Source of the DNA: Oncomelania hupensis | Taxonomy: Eukaryota; Mollusca; Gastropoda; Littorinimorpha; Pomatiopsidae | Assembly: GCA_036898135.1 (NCBI GenBank) | Contig: CM072516.1 | Location: forward strand, 26,120,062 to 26,184,061 | Reading direction: 5' to 3' | Length of the DNA: 64,000 bases | Part shown: one piece after another, positions 23,764 through 35,002 of the stretch | How the letters are laid out: the number at the start of each line of letters is the position of its first letter | How positions within the stretch are numbered: the stretch's first letter is position 1 | Translations under genes and position numbers: made by a program | Notes under the pieces: model-generated | Told to the model about the DNA's origin: nothing | Seen by the model: the letters and a program-made list of their open reading frames with translations, nothing else | Database searches by the model: none

Positions 23764-24660
23764 AGGGAGGGGGGTTGGCGGAGTGGTGGTGGTGGTGGTG
23801 GTGGGGGAGGTCGTGGCGTATGTAATCTATATGTGAGTAACGTATTTTAAGATGTCATTATATAATGATAATCATTTAAATAGTGAGCTGAGTACAAAAT
23901 AAACACAACTTTTACAAGGGCCGTTTTAACCAGGTCGTCATGACTGGGTGCAAGTCGTATGTGTGTGTATGTGACAGTGTTTATGGGATAAAATCGTTTC
24001 GTTGCTGTATCATGCAGGCGTAGAACTATGTAACCGAAAATGAAAGGACACGTTTATATTAATATAATTATTTATTAGTGGTAGCCCTAGGAGAACTTGT
24101 GTTTCTATATGGGAGGAATCGGGATGGCGATCGTGGTGTTCTAGTTAAACGATAATTCTATATAGAGCTCTTCGGCAAAGCTTGGGTATTCACTGACTCG
24201 CAATCGCTCTAAAAACACTTCCTGGTTTCACACATGAAGGAGAAGAATACTTGACTAATTTTTCATATATAATTTTATTATTAGGTTATGACGTGGAAGT
24301 TAACGTAACTGTAATGGTAATTTCACTTAGTTAATAGATTGCTTTTCACTGTTTTTGCACCCCGAAGTTAAAACATACATGACTTGTGTTATTCTCTCTC
24401 TACCACCCTCCTTTCCACGCCCCCTCTCAACCCCAGTTATTACATGTATGATTTTCGCTTTGTCTGCTCTTTTGTACCCCAAAGTTAACACACTTATTGT
24501 CCACGACATAGCACTAAATAATAATCTTATTATGAAATTCTGCTGAACTGCTTATAATCTACGTTTCATGTTTGTAGAAAGTACTCTGGTTACTGGATAC
24601 TGTTTACAGCAGCCAGCCAAGAATTGGTTTATTAATTTCTACTATGACCTGGTAATCAAC
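22694..24660. other. Gene-poor spacer within the intron
   Basis: Holds a SINE-tail fragment (GGGGACGTTAATCTACTC near 23057), G-rich tracts at 23370-23460, and (GA)n/(GGT)n at 23725-23808. No coding segment supported. Confidence 0.5.
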
Positions 24661-24788
24661 TATGTTGACGCACACTACAACGTCCGCCAGAGTTATTCTA
24701 GCTGTTCTTCTGCTGTCACTTGTAATCATTGCCTTTACGTCTGACTCTCCTCTTGTCAACTCACTTCAAATCTTTGCGGTTCTGGGGC

Positions 24789-24859
24789 AGTGATGCCTTC
24801 CGGTACCAGCTTCTATGGAGAGACACTACTGCTGGGTCCCATTGAATTTGTGACCAACG
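24789..24859 (+). other. Possible isolated exon, weak
   Basis: An open stretch encoding MPSGTSFYGETLLLGPIEF and VTN lies between a GGGGCAG acceptor-like and a GTAAGT donor-like sequence. If spliced to exon 1 it would enter in phase but would not join exon 2 in frame. It may instead belong to the LINE 5' region. Confidence 0.2.
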
Positions 24860-25080
24860 TAAGTCGACACTCCGCTTGTTCTTCTTGGTCCCAGCGTGAC
24901 GGCGTTGCTGTGAATTAACCAACAGTTACGAAGCATCCCACAGGAAGACTTCTTGTCGCGCCCTTGGCTCTTGTCGTGTCAGGAGGGACAATGTCGTTGT
25001 AATTGAAAGAAGTACAAAAAAAACCCAGTCAAATTAGAATAGAACAGTTCAATTGCCAGTCTGCGGGGCCTAGTTGCAAG

Positions 25081-25400
25081 GCGAGCGTTATGGGCTAAGG
25101 CGGGACTAACTTGCCTTGTCCACAAGCCAGAAACCAATGGCGCCTGACAGGTGTGGGTTCGAGCCAGCGTATGGGCGTTATGTTTCTCCGAATATTATTT
25201 ACTTTCGACTCGGGCAACGTCTCGGGGGTTTTCTCCGGGTACTCCGGTTTGCTCCCCCAGCAAAAATTCCCAAAATTCACAAATAATGTTAGGTAGGTAG
25301 GGTTTGGGCGCGCCACTGGCTGCGACTACGCCTTCCTCGGGGGAGGCGGCCCAGAGTTTCCCGATAGAAAGGGATAATAAACTGCAGAAGAAAAAAAAAA
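25081..25400 (+). mobile_element. tRNA-Leu/Ser-like SINE, most complete copy
   Basis: GCGAGCGTTATGGGCTAAGG opens the head. Box B is GGTGTGGGTTCGAGCC, followed by the Nin-DC-like GTTTTCTCCGGGTACTCCGG, then AATGTTAGGTAGGTAGGGTT. The 3' module is GATAGAAAGGGATAATAAAC with a poly-A tail. It abuts the 5' end of the interrupted LINE. Confidence 0.9.
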
Positions 25401-26188
25401 CACACGAACAAAAATAGTCGGTTTTATTCTAGACGAAAATATTGACGTCCTCTAAACAGAGACCTGGCTGAAGACTGCTGGTCATGAGGGTATATGCACA
25501 GACCTCATCCCTCCTGGCTACAAGCTGAAATCGTTTCCCAGGGAATTACGGGGAGGTGGCTTTGTAGTCATTAATTGCGACCCTCTGCTGTTACCATTAA
25601 CGCCACCTTCCCATTTGACCACACCACCTTCGAACTGCTGCAGTTTACGTTATCGGCACCCCCGCCCACTCACATGTGTATACAGAACTCCTCCCCCCCC
25701 CTCCTCCCCACAAGAAGAATCAGCTGAAAGACGCTACTTTTCTATCGGAACTGCCCGATTTCCTCGATCATTGCAACCTACTGCGCAGCAAGTCTGTCAT
25801 CCTTGGTGACATAAACGTTTATTGTGACGTCCCCACTAACCATCTAACAAGCAAAGTTCAGGACATTCTGACCACATTCTATAAGATTCAGGGCATCAAG
25901 GAGCCAACCTACTATCGGAGCGGTCACATCATAACATTGACTGGGTCTTGGGTGGTGAAGACGACCAGCTGGTCAGCTCTTGCTCCGTCAACAACATCCT
26001 GTCCTCTGACCACGCTATAGTCATCTGCACCCTTAACGTGCCTCATTTTCAACGTCTATCGTGCTGTGAAGGACATCAAGGTTATATGTACAGCCACTTT
26101 CAAGGCTGACACCACACAGAAGCTGCAAGAACTTTGCCCTGGCATCACTGCTGAGCAGCTGGACAGCGGTCTGCGCGGTCTTCTAGAC

Positions 26189-27081
26189 CAGGGTTCATAC
26201 TCAAATTGTTGTAAAAAATTCAAGGAGTTTTCAAGGAGATTTCAAGGAGTTTTTTCAAAAATTCAAGGAGTTTTTAAAAATAGTAAACGCACATAATAAT
26301 TGATAAATAGTCAAAATAAAGGATAAATCTTTTACCCAGTGATATCCATAAATTGTTTGCAGTCATGAATCTGATGGTGATACTGATGTTAATATTGATT
26401 ATGAAATCTACACACATAAATATTGCATGTCGATGAAGTTGCAGTTATGATGATGATGCAGATACGGAGTCTATACACAAATAATAATTGTGAAACATGT
26501 TGTCCTTAGATACAAGTTAGAGAACTGTAAAAAGTCAGAAAGAGGTATCACCACCGGCTAATATTTTAGTTTTTCCATCCCTTCATCAATCTGACGGGAA
26601 ATCTTCTCCAGCTGGATCTTTATTTCCTTAGATTTGCTCCTCAGCGCATTTGACTGGATTAAACACACAATTGCCTCCAGGCATTTTTACCGATTCATTC
26701 AGCAAACACGCGCGGAAAAACGAATGATGTACGGAAACCGACAAATGAGCGTGCGCGCGCGACAGAAAGGGAATGAACAATTTCCAGTGGAGGTTACTTC
26801 CCTTATCATTAGCAGACGACAAAAGTTACGATCGTCGAACAGTTGACAAAACAAATATTATAATTTTTGTTTTATAAATTTTTATTTTTCAATGTTTTTT
26901 TTTGAAAATTTGACAATAAAATCTCTAGGTCAAGCAATGGATAGATACACTGGTTGAAATTTCAAGGAGTTTTCAAGGAGCTGAGGCAATTTGGCATTTT
27001 TCAAGGAGATTCAAGGGCCCTTGAACAAGACATCCAAAATTCAAGGAGATTCAAGGAGGTTCAAGGAGCGTATGAACCCTG
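26189..27081. mobile_element. 893-bp DNA element with CAGGGTTCATAC inverted repeats
   Basis: CAGGGTTCATAC (26189-26200) and GTATGAACCCTG (27070-27081) are perfect inverted termini, flanked by TAGAC direct repeats (26184-26188, 27082-27086). The insert splits the LINE peptide between GLLDQ and QHAPLVERH. TTCAAGGAG recurs near both ends in the same orientation. The CAGGG start recalls hAT elements, but those usually make 8-bp duplications. The interior (26630-26846) has an open frame without a recognised domain. Confidence 0.85.
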
Positions 27082-27303
27082 TAGACCAACATGCACCTCT
27101 TGTTGAGCGACATGTGGTGTGCGGGCGGACGTGTCCCTGGTACTCCGCTGTCAGCGACCAGCCAAACAAAAGCACCGTCGTGCTGAGAGAAAGTGGCGGA
27201 AGTCTAAGCTGACTGTTAACTTGCGGATTTTCCAAGACTCAAAGCAGGCAGTTGTTGGCCTGGATCAGAGTGAAAAGAAGACTATTGGTCTGAGTAGATT
27301 GCT

Positions 27304-27561
27304 AGTTGCACAATGTCTAAGGCAATGTTTACTACAAGTAAAAGACTTCTTGACAAAACGAAAGATGTCAGCCTGCCAAAGGACATACCCAGAGACGATC
27401 TGCCTGATGCCTTTTCGGCCTGTTTTGCTAATAGTTGCACAACGTCTAAGGCAATGTTTACTACAAGTAAAAGACTTCTTGACAAAACGAAAGATGTCAT
27501 CCTGCCAAAGGAGATACCCAGAGACGATCTGCCTGATGCCTTTTCGGCCTGTTTTGCTAAT
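27304..27561 (+). repeat. 129-bp in-frame tandem duplication in LINE ORF2
   Basis: The unit starting AGTTGCACAATGTCTAAGGC at 27304 is repeated at 27433 with only a few substitutions. The period is 43 codons, so the frame continues through both copies. Confidence 0.95.
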
Positions 27562-27945
27562 AAGGTGCAGGTGATGATTTATAAGCTGAATAATGCAGCT
27601 TTGCCGACGTTATGGGCGCTGTCTGAGGACATACTAGCTGAAACGTCGTCCTTTGCCGATGTAGGCATGTGAGCGAGCAGGAGGTCAGACGCTTCATTAC
27701 CAAAGCCTCCACCAAAACTACTTGCCCCTTCGATCCCATATCGACTCACCTTTTTGTTGAGTGCTTTGACGAACTGCTCCTTGCCATTACCTCTATCATA
27801 AACAATTCTCTTTTGTCTGGTAACTTTCCGCACATCTTTAAACAAGCTATTGTCACACCACTCCTGAAAAAATCTTCTCTGGTTCCAAACAATCTTGAGA
27901 ACTACAGTCCTGTCAGCAACATCTCCTTTCTCTCTAAGACAATAG

Positions 27946-27948
<3 letters not shown>

Positions 27949-28026
<78 letters not shown>

Positions 28027-28038
28027 TCTCTCTCTCTG
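27949..28038 (+). repeat. (CT)n expansion inside the LINE reverse transcriptase
   Basis: A (CT)n tract interrupts the RT between SFLSKTIEN and DYLHAKNLF, inserting a Ser/Leu run. RT frames on both sides remain aligned. Confidence 0.95.
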
Positions 28039-28994
28039 ACTATCTTCATGCAAAGAACTTGTTTCAAACTACACAGTCTGCATATCGCCCTGACCACAGT
28101 ACTGAGACCGCACTTTCCCGGGTTATGAATGGCCTCTTGCTCGCGATGAACAATGGCCAGCTCTCCATATTGACACTTCTCGATCTTTCTGCAACCTTTG
28201 ACACTATCGATCACCACATTCTCCTAGACCGTCTCAATAATTCATTTGGCATCTCTGGCACTGTTCTCAACTGGTTCAGATCTTATCTCTCTGGCAGAAC
28301 GCAGACAATTTTAGTTGACAACCTCAGATCCAAACCATCTAGCCTCTCTCTAGGAGTTTCACATGGATCAGTCCGGGGCCCAGTTCTTTTTATCCTCTAC
28401 ACCAAACAACTTCCTACTCTCATCATTCGTTATTCTATAGCCAGTCAGTCCCCAGTAAACATACGCTTCTTGGGAACTCCCCGTGCCAAGGCTGGGAATT
28501 ACTTGGGGTTCTTGGCATTGGCACACCAACCTTGCCCCAAGCAAGGCATCCTAGTTATAGCCAGTCTGATCGCGCGCGTGATTGGATGCCAAGGAATTCC
28601 CACTGCAGCTAAAAATAAACGTCTTGGCGTCCAAGCATTAGCCTAGAACAATCTGCAGAATCGAAATTGTTAACAAAACAAAAATAATTTAAAAGGGTAT
28701 TTATTGCATTCTATAAGACTAGAAAACTTTATATTTATTTGTATTCACTTATAGTTATTTTATTTTATTTTAGTTGTAATTCTTTTCAACCGCGGGTCTT
28801 AACCGTTCCGCGCAATTCAAATTTCCTATCCCGGTCGGTTTCTTCCCTTTGTGTCTTCACATACAGTCTCGAACGCACGTTTAACTCGATCTTGGATTTA
28901 TCACTTTGCAAATTTCGACTGGGATTTGTGACTTCGCAGATTTTGTTTTGTGAGTATTGTTTATTTCAATTTTTTTTTCATTCCATTGATCAGA

Positions 28995-31900
28995 ATGTCG
29001 CAAAACAGACGAATTCGGAAAAGCGTTGAACAAACTATTTCTGCATGTGAAACTGAAAGAGAAATGGCATCTATCTCCGTTGAAAAACTAGCTAAAATGG
29101 TGGACAAAGATCTAATAGCCTTACCCTTAGGCTTAGGACTAGAACCTGAAAGTAACCATCGAAACAATGAACAGCAACAGCAAGCAAATAGTGGAAACCC
29201 TGCCTATTGAAACTGAGGAATTTTATCTTTGACCAGGCAAAACTGTGATTTTAATTGGTTTATTTTTTATCAGTAGGCCTATTTTCAAACACCTTTTAAA
29301 TTATGCTGTAAACTAATGAGTATATATTTCACTTTTCTATATACACATTAATCTATAAAACCTTTGAAGAACATAAAATAATTGTATTGTCGTGTTTTTA
29401 TTACAAAAATGTCACTGTTTTGTAATTGTAGTGCTTAAAAGCCTCATGCTTCAAAACAGTTCAAGGCGCTTCTGTTTTTAAGTTTTGCAGCATGCATGCG
29501 CATGTACTGTTTTGACTTGTACTTGTTGACATCCTTTCAATATCTTAGTGTGTTTATATTGACTTGCTGCCACCATGTAGCTGGCAGGCAAAATTGTAAG
29601 ATACAGAAGTTAATGGTTGAAATGTACTGTTTAGGTTCTCTAGAGCCATATAGCTGTGTTGGTTTTATGATATTGATCTTCATAATGCTAACTGAAACTA
29701 AGCATGTATACGTCTTACTATAGTCAATTCCACCACAATTGTAGATTTTGTAAGGGTGTAAAATATCACCAAGTTATCAACCCCCCACTCCCCCATACAC
29801 TACAGTTCTTCAACTTCAAGAATTCTATGTTCTTTGTATATGCGGCTTTATTTGCTGAACTTGAATAACTTTTATTTTTCAGGGAGGAGGAGGATGAGGA
29901 GGAGGAGGACTTGCCATCTACACCCAGGTATGAATTTATAACATAGCACACTTAAATTAATATTCCTATGATAGCTAATAGTGTTTGATTGTTGAATATA
30001 ATAAGGCACTTTTCTAATGTTACACACAACATAATAAACTTAATAAATGACATATGTATGTGAATGTGTGTGTTTGCCCAAAATAATTTCATGTAACATT
30101 TGTTGTCGTTTAATGTTAGCATGCATAATAAGCATAATTATATTCATGTGTGACTGTGTAGTTTTATCCTCATTGTCATTATGATTGTTGTTATTATTGT
30201 GATGTTTATTCCTTGTTGATTGTAATTGTACACCACAATGTAATTTCTTGTAAAAGATAATAAAGTTGTCTAATCTTATCTTAACATACTTGTAACTTTA
30301 CTTAGTTAAAGGTGTGTGTTTAGAGAAAATCTTTGTGCATAGTTTTTTTTAAATCTTTTCTTTTTAATAGAAGGCTGATATGTTTTTGATTTACATGCAA
30401 ACTTTTTTATGTAAAAGGAAACGTTTCAAGCCCACCTCCAACCACACACCTCCAGGGCTGCCTCAGGCTTCATCATCACCAATCAGCCCACCTCCACCTC
30501 GGGAATATACAAGGATAGGAGATTAGGACAACCTTCGATAAGCTTCGCTTCAACAGTGATGTCCACTCCAGGTCCAATAGATGTCACCACTGGTATGTGA
30601 ATCCAGTTGCTTTTCATCGTGTTTATTTTTAGGGAAATTGTTAATCAACAACTAGTAAATCTTTTAGAATCATTTGTTGCTTGTTTAGACTTAACAAACA
30701 AAAAACAAAAAACACTTGATTAAATATGTTTTACAATAATTACATAGTAGTTAGTATTGAGTTGCACAGTGCAGTATATTTATCCAGGATGTTTACAAGT
30801 TATTTTAATTGTGAGCCCTACAGTGCAATTAATTGTTGCTCATTTACAAGATTCCTACTTTCTATCTCACCACCAGTGAAAGTTGTAACTGTATTGTACT
30901 GGAAAGAGCTGGCCATATTTATTTATCTCTTGATCTATTTAATAAAAAAATGTGAGAGAGGGGTAGTGTTTTAAAGTGACAACACTATCAGTGTTTGCAT
31001 GGAAAAACAAGTCATTTTTAAGAAAACCTAGTATATTTTGGACTATGCAAAAATGTCATACTTGTCTTTTAACTATTTTTGTCTTTTGCTGTGTGTGTTT
31101 AGCTACAAGTACTCAGGAGGACTACAGGCCCTATTTTAAGGCCATATTAAGAAACCAGGAGCAGATGTCCTCCCAGTTGAAACAGCTTCTACAGGAAATT
31201 TTAAAACTAAGGCATGCATCGAGGGAGGTGGAGGTTAAGCTAGGCGGAAGTGCTGGCAGAACCCGATCTACCTACTGGATTTACTTTTCCAATAGATACA
31301 GAGGAGGGGGGCTGGAGCAAGAAGGAGCCAGCAATGAGGCGATGAGGAAAGGAATGGTAAGCAATAGTTGCTTTAGTATTACATTATTGTTGCTTTAAAT
31401 ATTGACTCGGAAAAAAAACAATTTTACTACACATGCAGTTTTGATTCTGTGGCTTCTAGGATTGAACTATTGTGGTTTAAGGTTGTTTACTGAGTATTCC
31501 CATGGTGTTTTCCTCATGTGTAGCATGGAGTGGTGCACATACCTGTCAAGGGGTTTTCGGGTTGTGGTGTAGCAATTTAACAAAAAAACATAGCAAATGG
31601 AGGTTTGGTGTAGCACTAATGTGAATCACGCGATTCGCAACAAAACTAAAAACTTCTGCATCCAATATTATATAAACACACACATCCAATGTGTTTACAA
31701 ATTTATTGTAAAATCTTGTTAATGCACAACACTTTAGCTGTTACCATTATCATTATAAACATTTTCATGTATGTTTTTCAAAATAAAAGTAAAAATGAAA
31801 ATAAATAAATAAATAAATAAAACATAAAAATTAAAAAAACAAACAAGGGAGACAATCACTGACACAAAAAAAGCAGATGAAATTTTTTCCCCCAAACAAA

Positions 31901-33384
31901 TTTGCTTATTCACAAAACATGGTTTACAATGCCAAAAAAAAAGAACTATTAGCATTGCACAAAAGCTTATACCAATTAATTTAATAAAAATATAACTAAA
32001 TGGCAGCTAATATAATATAAAAGTAATCAAAAAGAAATGCATAATGTTAATAACATAAAACAAGTAAATAAAAAGAACAGTCCTATCAAAATGTACACAA
32101 TGAATAAAAATTATTCATTAAAATAAAAAGCCACAAAAATTTTAATAATAATTTGTAAAACAAAGTTGCACAAAGACTGATCGTAGACTGAAGTTCTGAA
32201 CGAACACGTGATGTGGAAGTGCGGTGCTTTTACTAAGTGTCTTTAAACCGGACTCGACCGGAACAGACTACTTTCGCGCAAAAAACCCCTTGGTTACTAT
32301 CGTCACTTTTGAAAAATTGCGTAGCAGCTTTGTGATACGCCGTAGCAATGAAAAAATGTTTAAAATGCGTAGCGCTACGCAAAAATCCGTAGCACTTGAC
32401 AGGTATGGGTGCATAATTTTTGGTCTTGATACTGAATGCAGACTTAAACAGTACCAACCTAACAGCTGCCATTCCCTTGGACCTAAAGCAATAATCATGT
32501 AATGTAACATCTGCCATGCTAGCATTTGTTAGCCCATTTTCATTTTAATATTATCTTATAGAAATAAGCTTAGAATACAGGAAAAGAAATCCTTATCTGT
32601 CTTACAGGAGCAATACCTGTTCAACCTGGGCGGCAAGGACTACAAGGAGTCGCTCCGGACCATTGGAGCCTGTTTGATGACACCCAGGTAGAAGGGACAT
32701 TTTAACCGGACAGGAAGCAACCAGACAGGGCCAAAGAAAACGGGCGTTTTCCCAATTTCAAGTGCTAAACCCTCTTTTTTTCAGTAAGTGCACGTCTACA
32801 CCGAATTCAGACATGGCAACTTAGAATTGTTTTCTAATTTAACTTAGTCCTTCTAACCTCCGCCACTAACTCTCCCCACCCATATTTTTTCTACGTTAGT
32901 AGCAGAAGTGAATTTCAGCTTTTGTTGTTACCATAAATCTTGAATTATAATTTGGTCTTGTTTTATTGTTTAAAGCATTATGTCTTTGAGGTTTTATTTC
33001 TTTGCCTAAAACATTGGAATACAGAAAATCCAAAATGAGGCAGGTTTTTAATAATTGTGATATGACTTAAAGGTCTAAAGTGAAACGCATTTTTCTGATA
33101 GCTCAGGGGCATTTAATACTTGCCTTGCCTGCCGGCTTACGGTCCCTTTATAAATTTGGGTGCTTACTAAGTGTATGTTATATGGAAAACAAGTGAACAT
33201 ATTTTTTATATTGGTTGGTCTTTCTGTTGTATACTGAATTGACCCATTTTCTGTATATATGTGTGTTTGCAGATGCAGTCCAGAGCCATCACAAAACGGA
33301 CTTGACTCAGTTCAACTCATATCTGAGCACATGGCTGAGCAGTTGGAGGGACCGGATGGACGGAGGAAAAAAAAAATAGAGTAG
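28995..33384 (+). CDS. Spliced gene of unknown function inside the 6.55-kb element
   Basis: Five downstream segments have proper splice sites: 29883-29927 (acidic EEDEEEEDLPSTP), 30418-30592 (RKRFKPTSNHTPPGLPQ, Pro/Ser-rich), 31103-31356, 32608-32687 and 33273-33384. The last three join in consistent phases (0 then 2). They encode YFKAILRNQEQMSSQLKQL (coiled-coil-like), then YLFNLGGKDYKESLRTIGA, then a basic GRRKKKIE end and stop. A possible first exon opens at 28995 (MSQNRRIRKSVEQTISA), but its donor is unclear and its phase does not fit the next exon. Exon 30418-30592 meets a stop (about 30523) in the frame set by the acidic exon; a different frame is open to its donor and matches the phase of the next exon. 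That suggests a one-base lesion or a mis-modelled exon. I do not recognise the protein. The GGKDYKESLRTI stretch faintly recalls DUF4806 domains. Acidic plus basic NLS-like tracts suggest a nuclear protein. Confidence 0.6.
30060..30288 (+). mobile_element. LINE 3' tail in an intron of the element gene
   Basis: AT/TG-rich 3'-UTR-like sequence ends AATAAAGTTGTCTAATCTTA with a short (ATCTT)n tail. It resembles the tail styles at 16418, 34340 and 46130. Confidence 0.45.
31538..32407. mobile_element. 870-bp DNA element with CATACCTGTCAAG inverted repeats
   Basis: CATACCTGTCAAG (31538-31550) and CTTGACAGGTATG (32395-32407) are perfect inverted termini, bracketed by GGTGCA direct repeats (31532-31537, 32408-32413). 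It sits in an intron of the element-borne gene. The interior is AT-rich and encodes nothing recognisable, so it is non-autonomous. A GTAGC/GCTAC motif recurs near both ends. Confidence 0.88.
32473..32505 (+). mobile_element. 33-bp retroposon stub with 12-bp target duplication
   Basis: TGGACCTAAAGCAATAATCA then TGTAATGT matches the extreme 3' end of the 62468-63053 element. AACAGCTGCCAT (32461-32472) and AACATCTGCCAT (32506-32517) flank it. Confidence 0.8.
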
Positions 33385-34563
33385 CTAGATAAGAACAATG
33401 TCCATATAAACAAATACAATAATATAAAACAGAAAACTTAGTTTATTAATTTTAAAAAGAAAATTCAACTAATTAAAAAATAAAAGTAACGATTATCAAT
33501 TTTTTTCTTTAAAAATTTTGTTACTTCAGTTTGATTTTTCGCCACTAACAACAACATGCGCGAAGCCGGTCTGACCCAGTTGCAGCCAGTTTGAGGCGGT
33601 TTGGATTAGCCTATGTAGACATTGCGGCTAGCCTACCCTGCATCAGTCCAAAGCATGGGTATTTTTGTCTTGATTGTGTATGCCTGTCAGAGAAATTATG
33701 TACAAATTTAAAATGCAACCCAAAATCTGTAATGGAGAATTTTGGGGAATTTCTGTAAATATGTGTTTGTGAGAGATTCTTTTTATTCTAGCGGCTGTAT
33801 TTGAATGCTTAGCTTAATTTCTTTGTCTCATTGGTGTGCGTGGGTTAAAATGCTTGGAAGGGGTGTGAATGAGTGTTGCAAGGACAGATTAGAAAAAAAA
33901 AAATTAGTCTAATATCTCTATTCTTGTTGTTAGTAAAATATTAAATCAAATCACATTATTTGTTCTTGATTTTTTTTTCACTGTGTTCATAGATTACATG
34001 GGTTCTATACAATGTATGTATTTTTTTTAAACTGCATACCCCTTTTTTTGTGTCTGAGCTGAAATATAATTCATGTATTTAACGCAAATTAATTTTAAAA
34101 AAATTAAATTTATTTCTTTAATTTTCAAAAAAAAAATAAAGAAAATTTATTTCTTTAACATTTTACCCAAATTAAAGAAAATTCATTTCTTTAAAGAAAA
34201 AAAGTATAAAGACTATTAACTCTGGCTATCTGTAAGTATACAATATAAGTGTGTGTGTATAGTGGCAGTGAAATATAAATGATTTTAATTTGAAATGTGT
34301 TTTATATGTTGTGCAAATTTGGTTAATAAATTATCTGATCTGATCTCATTTGTCATTGTAGGTGCGTATTTGTAAAACATCTCCTGAAACTGATACTTTG
34401 AGCCTCATCACACATCTCCTGCTACTCATACTTTGTACTTCATCACACCTACATACATGTCCTAGATCACATTGTGTCAAAGTTATTTCAAGGCTCTATA
34501 GGGTTTATGAATAACCAACATTGGGCATAGGTTAGAGGGGCCAATCAAGGGGCCAAGGTTGTG

Positions 34564-34920
34564 CCGACATTGGGCTTAGGTTGGATGCCAAGCATGTCCC
34601 AAGCCTGGGCCAAGGGTTGCTATAGTAGGTACAAGGTGGTGCCAAGGTACCGCCGACATTGGGCTGAGGTTGGATGCCAAGCATGTTCCAAGCCTGGGCC
34701 AAGTGTTGCTATAGTAGGTACAAGGTGGTGCCAAGGTTGTGCCAAGGTACCGCCGACATTGGGCTTAGGTTGGATGCCAAGCATGTCCCAAGCCTGGGCC
34801 AAGTGTTGCTATAGTAGGTACAATCAAGGTGCCAAGGTTGTGCCAAGGTACCGCCGACATTGGGCTGAGGTTGGATGCCAAGCATGTCCCAAGCCTGGGC
34901 CAATGAGCAGTTCTGACCTG
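34564..34920. repeat. ~90-101-bp minisatellite, four units
   Basis: Units start at CCGACATTGGGCT (34564, 34653, 34753, 34854) and each includes TTGGATGCCAAGCATGT and CCAAGCCTGGGCCAA. A 182-codon frame across it is a repeat artefact. Confidence 0.95.
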
Positions 34921-35002
34921 GCCCGAGCCAGTTTGCCATGCTTGTGCCAACTTGGCATCCAAGGTTGTGCCATGCTTGGCAATCCTTTGGCGTGTTGGCT
35001 GG

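Larger units (their letters stand above)
25420..28451 (+). pseudogene. Interrupted LINE ORF2, part 1: endonuclease and RT N-terminal half
   Basis: Fragments in several frames give an APE-type endonuclease: TETWLKTAGHEGICTDL near 25460, LGDINVYCDVP near 25800 and a SDHAIVIC-like stretch near 26015. The reverse transcriptase follows with PFDPISTHLF, NYSPVSNISFLSKTIE, QSAYRPDHSTETAL (about 28075-28115) and LLDLSATFDTIDHHILL. Next are SYLSGRTQTILVDNL and GVSHGSVRGPVLFILYTKQL. This is the usual order for CR1/Jockey-like LINEs. It is broken by an 893-bp insertion, a 129-bp duplication, a (CT)n expansion, frameshifts and finally the 6.55-kb insertion at 28452. The RT resumes at 35003. Confidence 0.88.
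28452..35002 (+). mobile_element. 6.55-kb gene-carrying mobile element, unclassified
   Basis: It is inserted in the LINE RT, with GTCC at both junctions (28448-28451, 35003-35006). Removing the interval restores the RT frame into the FADNT motif. The left end reads CCAGTAAACATACGC and the right end, complemented, CCAGCCAACACGCC, so the termini are short imperfect inverted repeats. Both ends are rich in TTGGCA/TGCCAAG: 28480-28640 at the left, a 89-101-bp minisatellite at 34564-34920 at the right, sharing TTGGATGCCAAG. It carries a spliced plus-strand gene (28995-33384). I find no DDE transposase, helicase, integrase or RT. It could be a non-autonomous relative of a known superfamily with 4-bp targets, or something undescribed. 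Confidence 0.75.
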
